Assembly: GCA_002384935.1 (NCBI GenBank)
Contig: DGCD01000014.1
Span: forward strand, 156,867-220,866
DNA: 64,000 bases
Direction: 5' to 3'
Origin: Pusillimonas sp. UBA3987
Lineage (GTDB): Bacteria > Pseudomonadota > Gammaproteobacteria > Burkholderiales > Burkholderiaceae_B
Each line of letters begins with the position of its first letter. The stretch's first letter is position 1. Positions 27,047-34,834 of the stretch are shown here, one piece after another. A program made the translations under genes and the position numbers. The notes beneath the pieces were generated by a model. The model saw only the letters and a program-made list of their open reading frames with translations. It was not told the origin of the DNA and did not search any database.

Positions 27047-27352
27047 CTACCAGCTAGCTTTAGTCATGCCAGGCACTTCGCCACGCAGCGCCATTTCGCG
27101 CAACTTGTGACGGGTGAGCCCGAACTTGGCGTAAACGCCACGCGGACGGCCTGTAACCACACAGCGATTACGCTGACGTGTGGGATTGGCATTACGAGGA
27201 AGTTTCTGCAATTGCAAGCGCGCCTGATAACGCTCTTCGTCTGACTTGGACTGATCGTCGATGATCGTCTTCAGTGCAGCGCGCTTGGCAGCATATTTTT
27301 CAGCCAGCTTGGCACGTTTAATGTCGCGATTAATCAGTGAAAGTTTAGCCAC
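27047..27352 (-). CDS. rpsN: 30S ribosomal protein S14 (zinc-free type)
   Basis: 101 residues, the long E. coli-like form. The zinc ribbon cysteines of the short form are absent, and the C-terminus reads TGRPRGVYAKFGLTRHKLRE. It assembles late in the 30S head. Confidence 0.99.
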   Translation of the reverse strand: MAKLSLINRDIKRAKLAEKYAAKRAALKTIIDDQSKSDEERYQARLQLQKLPRNANPTRQRNRCVVTGRPRGVYAKFGLTRHKLREMALRGEVPGMTKASW

Positions 27353-27363
27353 GTCATCGCCCC

Positions 27364-27903
27364 TTAGTTACGAAACGGGAAGCTGAAGGCAGTAAGCAAC
27401 GCCTTGGCTTCGTCGTCGGTCTTGGCAGTGGTGGTAATGCTGATGTTCAGCCCGCGCACCGCGTCGATCTTGTCATATTCAATTTCAGGGAAAATGATTT
27501 GCTCTTTAACCCCGACGTTGTAGTTACCCCGGCCATCGAATGCACGACCCGAAATACCGCGGAAATCCCGTACGCGAGGCAGCGCAACGGCAACCAGGCG
27601 ATCAAGGAATTCATACATGCGGCGGCCACGCAGCGTGACCATGCAGCCAATAGGGTAGTTATCACGGATCTTGAAACCCGCGATGGATTTGCGTGTCTTG
27701 GTAATCACTGCCTTCTGACCGGCAATTTTCGAGAGGTCGGAAACGGCGTGTTCAATAACTTTTTTGTCGGCCACGGCTTCAGACACACCCATATTCAGAG
27801 TGATCTTGGTAATACGCGGCACTTCCATCACGCTTTTGTAGCCAAATTTGGCTTGCAGGTCGGCAGTGACCTTGTTGCGGTAATACTCTTGTAAACGAGC
27901 CAT
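27364..27903 (-). CDS. rplE: 50S ribosomal protein L5
   Basis: 179 residues. The L5 signature (VMEVPRITKITLNMGV), the P-site loop region (TLRGRRMYEFLDRL) and GRGNYNVGVKEQ are present. L5 binds 5S rRNA and bridges to S13. Confidence 0.99.
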   Translation of the reverse strand: MARLQEYYRNKVTADLQAKFGYKSVMEVPRITKITLNMGVSEAVADKKVIEHAVSDLSKIAGQKAVITKTRKSIAGFKIRDNYPIGCMVTLRGRRMYEFLDRLVAVALPRVRDFRGISGRAFDGRGNYNVGVKEQIIFPEIEYDKIDAVRGLNISITTTAKTDDEAKALLTAFSFPFRN

Positions 27904-27914
27904 TTTGTCGCCCC

Positions 27915-28235
27915 TTACGCTTTAGCGCCAACGACTGCGCCGCTGGAACGAAAAACACGAACTTTACGGCCATCGACATCTTTTACACCCACGCGATCGG
28001 CCTTGCCGCTTTCGGGGTTGTAAATAGCCACATTCGAAATATGAATGGGCATGGTCTTGTCGATGATGCCGCCCTGGGAACCCGCCATGGGGTTAGGCTT
28101 GACATGTTTCTTGACGACATTGATACCTTCGACCAGAACATGATCGGCATCAACGCGCTGAAGCACGGTACCACGACGCTTTTTGTCGCGACCGGTCAAA
28201 ACAATGACTTCGTCGCCTTTACGAATTTTTTCCAT
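27915..28235 (-). CDS. rplX: 50S ribosomal protein L24
   Basis: 106 residues with an N-terminal KOW motif (IRKGDEVIVLTGRDKKRRGTV). L24 initiates large-subunit assembly. It follows rplN by 9 bp. Confidence 0.99.
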   Translation of the reverse strand: MEKIRKGDEVIVLTGRDKKRRGTVLQRVDADHVLVEGINVVKKHVKPNPMAGSQGGIIDKTMPIHISNVAIYNPESGKADRVGVKDVDGRKVRVFRSSGAVVGAKA

Positions 28236-28244
28236 GATCGCTCC

Positions 28245-28613
28245 TTACAGCACTTCTGGGGCCAGCGACACGATCTTCATGAACTTCTCTGTACGCAATT
28301 CGCGCGTAACAGGACCGAAGATACGGGTACCGATGGGTTCCAGCTTGGCATTGAGCAATACTGCGGCGTTGCCGCCAAACTTGATCAACGAGCCGTCTTT
28401 ACGACGTACGCCCTTGGCGGTACGAACCACCACAGCGTTATAAATTTCGCCTTTTTTGACGCGTCCGCGCGGAGCCGCTTCTTTGACGCTGACTTTGATA
28501 ACGTCGCCAATAGCGGCATAACGGCGCTTGGAGCCGCCCAACACCTTGATGCACATGACAGAGCGTGCACCCGTGTTATCGGCCACGTCCAGCGTGGTCT
28601 GCATTTGTATCAT
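28245..28613 (-). CDS. rplN: 50S ribosomal protein L14
   Basis: 122 residues (MIQMQTTLDVADNTGARSV) with the L14 signature GVRRKDGSLIKFGGNA and a normal C-terminus (VSLAPEVL). In most bacteria rpsQ lies directly upstream; here the next gene upstream is a maleate isomerase and rpsQ is 27 kb away. A promoter-like sequence lies about 150 bp upstream, so rplN is now the first gene of the spc-alpha transcription unit. Confidence 0.99.
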   Translation of the reverse strand: MIQMQTTLDVADNTGARSVMCIKVLGGSKRRYAAIGDVIKVSVKEAAPRGRVKKGEIYNAVVVRTAKGVRRKDGSLIKFGGNAAVLLNAKLEPIGTRIFGPVTRELRTEKFMKIVSLAPEVL

Positions 28614-28760
28614 GATTGTTCCTGTGCCAACTTAATTACGTTTTCTACCAACAATTGGAAAAAACCTAATCAGTTTTGGTCCCGTCAGGTTCAAAATGAA
28701 CCCTGGGTTGAAATCTTGCCTAATAACGAGTTCTTGCCAATTTTATTCAGCAAGTTTTCT

Positions 28761-28789
28761 AGTATAAACCGTCAGCGAAAATTACGCAA
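28761..28789 (-). promoter_or_regulatory. Sigma70-type promoter for the rplN operon
   Basis: Read on the minus strand, TTGCGT (-35), a 17-base spacer and TATACT (-10). Transcription would start about 140 bp upstream of the rplN ATG, giving a fairly long leader that could hold a control site. It sits between the maiA 3' end and rplN, where an uninterrupted ribosomal cluster would have no promoter. The call rests on matches to consensus only. Confidence 0.7.
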
Positions 28790-28802
28790 GGACTATTTCT
28801 GA

Positions 28803-28839
28803 ATTTAAAGCAGCGCCGCAATCACCTACGCAGCGCTGC
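28803..28839 (-). terminator. Probable terminator of the maleate isomerase gene
   Basis: A perfect 7-bp stem (GCAGCGC / GCGCTGC) with a 16-base loop, followed on the minus strand by TTTAAATTC. It lies about 45 bp past the maiA stop and just ahead of the rplN promoter, so it would shield the ribosomal operon from catabolic read-through. The T-run is short and the loop long, so efficiency is uncertain. Confidence 0.5.
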
Positions 28840-28881
28840 CTGAATCCGGGCCCCGGAATGCATCAGGGGCGCCCCCGTATT

Positions 28882-29634
28882 TTAATATTTGCCCGACAGC
28901 AATGCGCCGGCATTTGGCACTTTGCGTTCCAGCTCAAGCACTTTCAGCATCTGATACACCGTGCTGATCGCTGCGGTCGTCACAGGCAGGCCCAGGCGGT
29001 CTTCAACCTGCTGCACCGACTGGAACGAAGGCATCTGCACGCAAGCCGACAACACAACCACATCGACACCCGATGTATTCACTTTCTTGATGTGCTCAGC
29101 CGGCGCCAAAGGGTCCTGGCGACCTACGTCAAGATTATCGGGAATCTCCAGCGACACCGCATCGTGCACTTCGATTCCTTCATTTTCGATGTAGTCGACC
29201 ACCAATTGTGTAAGCGGCTTCATGTAGGGGGTAAGAATGGAAACTTTCTTGGCACCCATGGTTTTCAGGCCTTCGACCAGTGCACCCGCGCTGGATACAA
29301 CCGGTGCTTCGCCGCCATTGGAAACTGTCACGTCGTGCAGACGCTGTTCCGACTGGCGATGATAGCCCAGACCCATGCTCATAATGGCCACCAGGCAGGC
29401 ATAACCGAGCACGTCGACGCGTGCGTCGGACAATTCAAGGGCGCAACGGTCGGAGTCGCGATCCATTGCTTCGAGCTCTTCCTTGGTAACCTTCTTCATG
29501 CGCATGCGGCTGGAATGGAACGTAAAGCGCTCGGGGAAATGCGCTTCACGGCTACGCAGCATGAGAGGGATTTCCGTTTCCATTGTGGTGTTGGAGCTGG
29601 GCACAATTTGACCGATACGATAGTTACGTGACAT
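28882..29634 (-). CDS. maiA: Maleate cis-trans isomerase
   Basis: A 250-residue Asp/Glu-racemase-superfamily enzyme converting maleate to fumarate without cofactor. The signature VPSSNTTMETE (11-21) and the two catalytic cysteines in GYACLVA (Cys80) and SACVQMPS (Cys198) match the spacing known in NicE and MaiA. Such enzymes finish nicotinate, picolinate and other pyridine pathways that end in maleate. It is divergent from a LysR gene across 131 bp containing an inverted repeat. It is the only maleate-consuming gene in the island, so modules A and C may both depend on it (inference). Confidence 0.93.
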   Translation of the reverse strand: MSRNYRIGQIVPSSNTTMETEIPLMLRSREAHFPERFTFHSSRMRMKKVTKEELEAMDRDSDRCALELSDARVDVLGYACLVAIMSMGLGYHRQSEQRLHDVTVSNGGEAPVVSSAGALVEGLKTMGAKKVSILTPYMKPLTQLVVDYIENEGIEVHDAVSLEIPDNLDVGRQDPLAPAEHIKKVNTSGVDVVVLSACVQMPSFQSVQQVEDRLGLPVTTAAISTVYQMLKVLELERKVPNAGALLSGKY

Positions 29635-29673
29635 TGAAGTTCACCTTATATAATGAGTTGAGTCTGTCCAATC

Positions 29674-29692
29674 ATCGCCGATTCCCGGCGAT
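29674..29692. promoter_or_regulatory. Inverted repeat between maiA and lysR, candidate operator
   Basis: Perfect 7-bp arms ATCGCCG and CGGCGAT separated by ATTCC, in the middle of the 131-bp divergent spacer. Size and position fit a LysR-type recognition or autoregulation site, although the usual T-N11-A core is not obvious. No experiment or comparison is available. Confidence 0.5.
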
Positions 29693-29765
29693 TAAACCAA
29701 TATTCATTTCGTCTTGCGTACCATGTTTTACCTATAAACGCAGCGCGTGAATCCTACCGGCCAAC

Positions 29766-30647
29766 ATGGAATTTCGCCAATTACGCTACTTCACCGCGCT
29801 GGCAGAAGAACTTAACTTTACCCGCGCCGCCGAACGTTTGCACATTTCGCAACCCCCGCTCAGTGCCCAGATAGCGCAACTGGAGGAAGAACTGGGCGTG
29901 AAACTGTTCTACCGCAACAGCCGGAAGGTAGAACTGACCGACGCCGGCACAGCCTTTCTGCAAGATGTACGGATTGTGCAAAGCCGCCTGAAAGACGCCG
30001 TGCAGCGGGTACAAAACATACACAGCGGGCTGGCGGGCCGTGTGGAAATCGGGCTTTCCGGTTCGCATTTCCTTGGCCCCTTGCCACAGTTTATCAGCGA
30101 CCTCGCGCAATCGCACCCCGAAATTGATGTCGTACTGAACGAAATGGCCCCGAACGACCAGATCGACGCCTTGCGCGAACAGCGCATTGACATCAGCATT
30201 TCACGTCAGTCAGTCGAAGACGAGCTTTTATGCAGCCGCCTGCTTTGGCCCGACCCGCTGCTGGTCGCCATGCCCAGGAAACATCCCCTGGCCGGGCACA
30301 CAAGCATCCGGTTGCCGCAACTGGCCAACGAGCGGTTCATCATGCTGCGGCGGGAAACGTCTCGATTCGCGGAAAAGCTTTTCAACGCCTGCATTGCCGA
30401 CGGCTTTACACCCGGCATAACACACAGTGTTGCAGAAGTGCCGGCCCAGCTCAGCCTGGTCAGCGCCGGGCTTGGGGTTGCCGTTGTGCCGTCGTCCACC
30501 CGCAGTTACCAGCCCAACACGCTGCACTTCATCCCGCTTGAACATCCCAACCTTCAAGCGCACGTGCATGCCGTTATCCGCAAAACGCCCCGAAAAGCGG
30601 CAATCGATACCGTGTTGGGGCTGCTTCAATCGAACGTGTCATCATAG
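29766..30647 (+). CDS. LysR-family transcriptional regulator (CatM/BenM-like)
   Basis: 293 residues. The N-terminal winged HTH (MEFRQLRYFTALAEELNFTRAAERLHISQPPLSAQIAQLEEELG) is of the branch that includes BenM, CatM and CatR. The effector-binding domain lies from about 90. It is divergent from maiA, which it probably controls in response to an aromatic acid or pathway intermediate. Its 3' end overlaps the convergent second LysR gene by 22 bp. Confidence 0.93.
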   Translation: MEFRQLRYFTALAEELNFTRAAERLHISQPPLSAQIAQLEEELGVKLFYRNSRKVELTDAGTAFLQDVRIVQSRLKDAVQRVQNIHSGLAGRVEIGLSGSHFLGPLPQFISDLAQSHPEIDVVLNEMAPNDQIDALREQRIDISISRQSVEDELLCSRLLWPDPLLVAMPRKHPLAGHTSIRLPQLANERFIMLRRETSRFAEKLFNACIADGFTPGITHSVAEVPAQLSLVSAGLGVAVVPSSTRSYQPNTLHFIPLEHPNLQAHVHAVIRKTPRKAAIDTVLGLLQSNVSS

Positions 30648-31576
30648 GTGTCATCGTACTCCCGGGCCGCTTCACGAATGCATTCCAGTGCACACTCGAT
30701 CGAGCGTGGAAAGATTTCATCCCGGCGCCAATACATCGACACGGAACCAAAACCCTTCAAATCGACCGGCAGGATTCGCAACAGCCTCATGCGATTGAGC
30801 ATTAACGTCGTACGATACGATGCGGTGCCGATAATGTCACTGTGATTCAGCAGGGTTACGTTCGCAATGACCGAATTGGTCTCTATATAGTTAGAGGGCA
30901 AAACACGCCCGGCATTGGCCAGCGCCGCCTCAAGCGCATTACGTACCGGTGTCTGGCGCGGCCATACAATCCAGCGGTACCGCAAAACATCATCCCAGCC
31001 GATTTCTCCCTGGCCAAATAAAGGGTGGTCCGGACGCGCCACCAGCACCACCGGCTCGGTATACAGCAACTCGGAACGAATCAGCGTGTGATCAATCGTT
31101 TTCTGTGCCGTGCGACCGATCACCAGATCCAGATCCCCCTGGGCCAGCTGCGTCAGCAAGCGGTCCATGGTGCCTTCGACCAGATCGATACGCAGCTCGG
31201 GCATTTGCTGCGCCATGGCCAGGATTGCACGAGGGGCGGTTTCCGACGCCGCCGCTCCTGAAGCCCCAACAACCACACGGCCGGCTCCGCCTTCGCGCAG
31301 CAAGGCCATGTCGTCCACCGCCCGATTCAATTGCGCGTCAACCCGACGGGCATGCTCGATCAGCACCCACCCGTGCTCCGTTGGCGTCAGCCCCCGCGCA
31401 TGCCGCTCAAATAATGTCAGGCCGATATCCGCCTCAAGATCGCGCAACCACTTCGATAATGCAGGCTGGGTCGTATTCAATACGGCAGCAGAATGACTGA
31501 GATTGCGTGTTTGCGCCAGGCTGAGCAAAAAACGCAGGTTGCGCAAACGGATGCGGTCGGTCCAGTCGGTTGCCAT
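30626..31576 (-). CDS. LysR-family transcriptional regulator (PcaQ/GbpR-like)
   Basis: 316 residues with HTH about 12-60 (RLRNLRFLLSLAQTRNLSHSAAVLNTTQPALSKWL), close in style to PcaQ and GbpR. The sensor domain follows (VVGASGAAASETAPRAIL). It is divergent from the cupin dioxygenase gene with a 92-bp spacer, so it probably regulates the dioxygenase-hydrolase-nitrilase operon. Its end is antiparallel to the end of the first LysR gene. Confidence 0.92.
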   Translation of the reverse strand: MATDWTDRIRLRNLRFLLSLAQTRNLSHSAAVLNTTQPALSKWLRDLEADIGLTLFERHARGLTPTEHGWVLIEHARRVDAQLNRAVDDMALLREGGAGRVVVGASGAAASETAPRAILAMAQQMPELRIDLVEGTMDRLLTQLAQGDLDLVIGRTAQKTIDHTLIRSELLYTEPVVLVARPDHPLFGQGEIGWDDVLRYRWIVWPRQTPVRNALEAALANAGRVLPSNYIETNSVIANVTLLNHSDIIGTASYRTTLMLNRMRLLRILPVDLKGFGSVSMYWRRDEIFPRSIECALECIREAAREYDDTYDDTFD

Positions 31577-31636
31577 AGTGGAGAAAACCCTTGTCTCGGC
31601 GAATCAAAAACGGTAAAGTCTTCGAAAATTACTCAT

Positions 31637-31648
31637 ATTTTATAAAAT
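31637..31648. promoter_or_regulatory. AT-rich palindrome upstream of the cupin dioxygenase
   Basis: A perfect 12-base palindrome, ATTTTATAAAAT, 20 bp ahead of the dioxygenase ATG and inside the LysR divergent spacer. It could be a regulator site or overlap the -10 region. An AT-rich palindrome of this size can arise by chance. Confidence 0.35.
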
Positions 31649-31668
31649 CCTCTTGCTGGAGGCCCCCC

Positions 31669-32802
31669 ATGAAAGCTGCTGCACGTGAAAACAACAACTT
31701 CCGGGAAGATGTTCTCGGACGCGCCAATGTTGAAGACACCCCTGAACTGCTCCACTATTATGACGAACTGGAGCGCCTAAATACAGGGGCGCTATGGACC
31801 GTTGCCAATAAAATCGAACCCTGGTTTCCGCAATCGTCATCGGAACCCGTGATCTGGCGCTACCGCGACCTGCGTGAACATGTCTTACGCTCGGTCGACC
31901 TTGTTTCCCCCGAAAAAGCCGGCCGACGCGTTGTCTACCTGAACAATCCCGGCCGCCAGGATGTTGCCGCGGCAGTGGGTTGGCTTTATTCCGGCCTGCA
32001 GGTTATGCATCCGGGTGAACTGGCCTCGGCCCACGCCCACTCAGCCAGTGCCCTGCGTTTCATTATGGAAGGCAGTGGCGCCTATACGATTGTTGATGGT
32101 CACAAAATGACCCTGGGCGCGAACGATTTCGTGCTCACGCCGAACGGTACCTGGCATGAACACGGCGTCAGTGAAGACGGCTCCCCCTGCATCTGGCAAG
32201 ACGGCCTGGACATCCCTCTTATGAACGCGCTGGAAGCCAATTTCTACGTGGTGCATCCCGAGCTTCAGCAAGCCGTAACCCACCCGGTTGACGACAGTAC
32301 CGCCACCTGGGGCGGCACCGGCCTGGTTCCCGCCGACGACAAATGGACCCATGCTTATTCGCCACTGCTGAAATACGAATGGGCACCCACTTACGAAGCG
32401 CTTTCACGCTACGCCAAAGTCACCGATGGTTCGCCCTACGATGGCGTGCTCATGAACTATGTGAACCCGAAAACCGGCGGCCCCGTCATGCAAACCATCG
32501 GCGCCAGCATGCAAATGCTTCGCCCGGGCGAACATACCAAAGCACATCGCCACACCGGCAGCTATATCTACCAGGTCGCCAAAGGCAAAGGCTATTCCAT
32601 TATCAACGGCAAGCGCTTCAACTGGCAGGAACGCGATATTTTCTGTGTTCCCTCATGGATGCTCCACGAACATGCCAACGCCAGCGAATCGGAAGATGCC
32701 TGCCTGTTCTGCTTCAACGACTTGCCCGTCATGAAATCACTGGGCCTTTATCGCGAAGAAGCACTGGAAGAAAACGGCGGCCATCAGCCCATTGTTGCGT
32801 AA
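31669..32802 (+). CDS. Gentisate 1,2-dioxygenase-like bicupin ring-cleavage dioxygenase
   Basis: 377 residues from the ATG at 31669, with GGAGG ahead of it; an in-frame ATG 26 codons upstream adds a non-conserved leader. Two cupin domains are visible: the first with HAHSASALRFIMEGSGAY and WHEHG iron ligands (about 120-165), the second with HRHTGSYIYQ and HEH (about 290-340). The family cleaves gentisate, or salicylate, 1-hydroxy-2-naphthoate and substituted salicylates, between C1 and C2. It is clearly divergent from the second gentisate dioxygenase at 42 kb, so a different substrate is likely. It heads an operon with a FAA hydrolase, a nitrilase and a GntR regulator. Confidence 0.88.
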   Translation: MKAAARENNNFREDVLGRANVEDTPELLHYYDELERLNTGALWTVANKIEPWFPQSSSEPVIWRYRDLREHVLRSVDLVSPEKAGRRVVYLNNPGRQDVAAAVGWLYSGLQVMHPGELASAHAHSASALRFIMEGSGAYTIVDGHKMTLGANDFVLTPNGTWHEHGVSEDGSPCIWQDGLDIPLMNALEANFYVVHPELQQAVTHPVDDSTATWGGTGLVPADDKWTHAYSPLLKYEWAPTYEALSRYAKVTDGSPYDGVLMNYVNPKTGGPVMQTIGASMQMLRPGEHTKAHRHTGSYIYQVAKGKGYSIINGKRFNWQERDIFCVPSWMLHEHANASESEDACLFCFNDLPVMKSLGLYREEALEENGGHQPIVA

Positions 32803-32887
32803 TTAAAACCTGTAACCGGCCGGTGCTTTTATTGTCGAAGCACCGTCCTCATTTCATTCTTGTTTAACTAAAGAAAAAGGATTATTC

Positions 32888-33799
32888 ATGCGTTTAGTGA
32901 CCTATCGTCGCAATGTTCTGGAAGAAGCCCGCCTGGGCGCGCTGGTTGACAACCTGGTTGTTGATATTCAATGGCTGGGCGACGCCGCCGGCTACGACAT
33001 GCCCTGCGACATGCTCGACTTCATCGAGTTGGGCCCCAACGCGATCGCCACCACAACCGAACTGCTGAACAGCTTCCGCGACGACTGGCCGGTTGGCGTT
33101 ACCCAACCGCTTCAGAATGTGAAGTTGCTGGCCCCGATTCCACGCCCGCGCAAGAACATTTTCGGCATCGGCCTGAACTATGTCGAGCACGTGGAAGAAT
33201 CCAGCCGCTCGCTCGACACTTCGGCCGACCTGCCCAAGCAACCGGTAATTTTCTCCAAGCCGCCTACCAGTGTCATCGGCCCAGACGATGCCGTTGAACA
33301 CAACGCCAAAATCACCCAGCAAATGGACTGGGAAGTGGAACTGGCCGCCATTATCGGCACGCGCGCCAAACGCGTTTCTGAAGAAGACGCCCTGAATTAT
33401 GTATTCGGCTATAGCGTCATGGTGGATATCAGCGCACGCGACAACCGCCGGGCAGGGCAATGGATTTACTCCAAAGGCATGGACACCTACGCCCCATTCG
33501 GACCTTGCATCGTCACCGCCGACGAAATCCCCGAGCCACAGGCACTGAACCTGTGGCTGAAGAAAAACGGCGAAACCAAGCAAGACTCCAACACCAAATT
33601 CATGCTGTTCAATGTCAAAACGCTGGTTTCCGACATCAGCCAGGGCATGACGCTTGAGCCAGGCGACATCATTGCCACGGGCACGCCGTCGGGCGTGGGT
33701 GCCGGACGCGACCCACAAGAGTGGCTATGGCCGGGCGATGTTATCGAAGCCCACGTTGAAGGCATCGGCACGATCCGTAACCCCATTATCGCGGTGTAA
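32888..33799 (+). CDS. Fumarylacetoacetase-family hydrolase
   Basis: A 303-residue FAH-fold enzyme. It has the metal-binding acidic residues in DWEVELAAIIG (E-x-E) and the following VDISARD, plus the GIGLNY and GDIIATGTPSGVG blocks. It should split a beta-diketo acid made by the upstream ring-cleaving dioxygenase. No maleylpyruvate isomerase lies in this module while maleate isomerase does, so direct hydrolysis of a maleylpyruvate-like product to maleate is a reasonable inference. It differs from the shorter NagK-like enzyme at 41 kb. AAAAGGATT precedes the ATG. Confidence 0.9.
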   Translation: MRLVTYRRNVLEEARLGALVDNLVVDIQWLGDAAGYDMPCDMLDFIELGPNAIATTTELLNSFRDDWPVGVTQPLQNVKLLAPIPRPRKNIFGIGLNYVEHVEESSRSLDTSADLPKQPVIFSKPPTSVIGPDDAVEHNAKITQQMDWEVELAAIIGTRAKRVSEEDALNYVFGYSVMVDISARDNRRAGQWIYSKGMDTYAPFGPCIVTADEIPEPQALNLWLKKNGETKQDSNTKFMLFNVKTLVSDISQGMTLEPGDIIATGTPSGVGAGRDPQEWLWPGDVIEAHVEGIGTIRNPIIAV

Positions 33800-33802
33800 A
33801 TT

Positions 33803-34834
33803 ATGCTCAATCTGCCCCAATGCAAAGTGGCGGCCGTCCAAGCCGCCCCGGTGTTCCTGGACACGGACGCCACTGTGGAAAAAGTGTGCCACCTGATTAA
33901 AGAAGCGGCAAAAAAGGGGGCTCAATTAGTGGCCTTCCCGGAAGTATTCATTGCCGGCTATCCCTACTGGAACTGGTTCATGTCGCCCGTCGAGGGCAGC
34001 CCCTGGTTCGAAAAGCTGGCACGCAGCGCCATTGAAATACCCGGGCCGGAAATCCATCGCGTGGCACAAGCGGCCAAGGCCAACGGCATTCACGTGGTCG
34101 TCGGCGTGAACGAGCGCAATCGCAATGGTATTGGCACGATATACAACACAATGGTTTTCATTGGGCCAGACGGCAAAATTCTGGGCCGCCATCGCAAACT
34201 GATTCCCACCTGGGCCGAAAAGCTCACCTGGGCCAACGGCGATGGCGCGTCTTTACGCGTATACGACACGGCTATCGGCAAACTGGGTGGCCTGGCCTGC
34301 GGCGAGAACACCAACACGCTGGCGCGTTTCAGCCTGCTGGCACAAGGCGAATTGCTGCACGTGGCCAGCTATATTTCATTGCCGGTCGCGCCACCCGACT
34401 ACGACATGTCGGAAGCGATCAAGGTGCGCGCCATGGCACACTCCTTTGAAGGCAAGGTGTACACCGTGGTGTCTTGCTCCACGGTATCCGACGAGATCAT
34501 TCAGGCTTTCCGCAGCACCCATCCTCAGGCGGAAAAGATGCTGCGTCGCAAGAACAGCGCGTTTTCCGGCGTCATCGGCCCCGATGGCCGGTTAATCGGC
34601 AAACCGCTTATCGACAAGGAAGGCATTGTTTACGCCGATGTCGATTTGTCCAAGTGCATTCAACCCAGACAAATGCACGACATCGTCGGGCATTACAACC
34701 GTTTCGATGTTTTCGATTTGCGCGTGAATCGCCTGCCGCAACAATCGGCCCAGTTTATCGATTCGTCTGCGCAAGAATCTCTTGATTACGAACCCGATGA
34801 CATCCATCAGCATGAATCAGATCGCCGCGCCTGA
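33803..34834 (+). CDS. Nitrilase (carbon-nitrogen hydrolase family)
   Basis: 343 residues. The catalytic triad Glu47 (FPEVFIAGYP), Lys132 (HRKLIPTWAEK) and Cys166 (GGLACGENTN) is intact, and the CGEN context is typical of true nitrilases that turn R-CN into R-COOH plus ammonia. The C-terminal tail is polar, as in spiral-forming nitrilases. It starts 3 bp after the FAA hydrolase stop, so it belongs to the ring-cleavage operon. A nitrile of an aromatic hydroxy acid is a plausible natural substrate, not proven. Confidence 0.92.
   Translation: MLNLPQCKVAAVQAAPVFLDTDATVEKVCHLIKEAAKKGAQLVAFPEVFIAGYPYWNWFMSPVEGSPWFEKLARSAIEIPGPEIHRVAQAAKANGIHVVVGVNERNRNGIGTIYNTMVFIGPDGKILGRHRKLIPTWAEKLTWANGDGASLRVYDTAIGKLGGLACGENTNTLARFSLLAQGELLHVASYISLPVAPPDYDMSEAIKVRAMAHSFEGKVYTVVSCSTVSDEIIQAFRSTHPQAEKMLRRKNSAFSGVIGPDGRLIGKPLIDKEGIVYADVDLSKCIQPRQMHDIVGHYNRFDVFDLRVNRLPQQSAQFIDSSAQESLDYEPDDIHQHESDRRA

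Noticed and set aside
28041..28802. A 253-codon plus-strand open frame opposite rplX and rplN
   Set aside because: It is the mirror of two certain ribosomal genes, has no recognisable domain and runs across the rplN promoter; it is a shadow frame.
28858..29631. A 257-codon plus-strand open frame opposite maleate isomerase
   Set aside because: It lies almost entirely antisense to maiA, whose catalytic motifs are clear, and its product is His/Arg-rich and unlike any family.
32894..33718. A 274-codon minus-strand open frame opposite the FAH hydrolase
   Set aside because: Antisense to a clear enzyme gene with conserved metal ligands; composition typical of a reverse-frame artefact.
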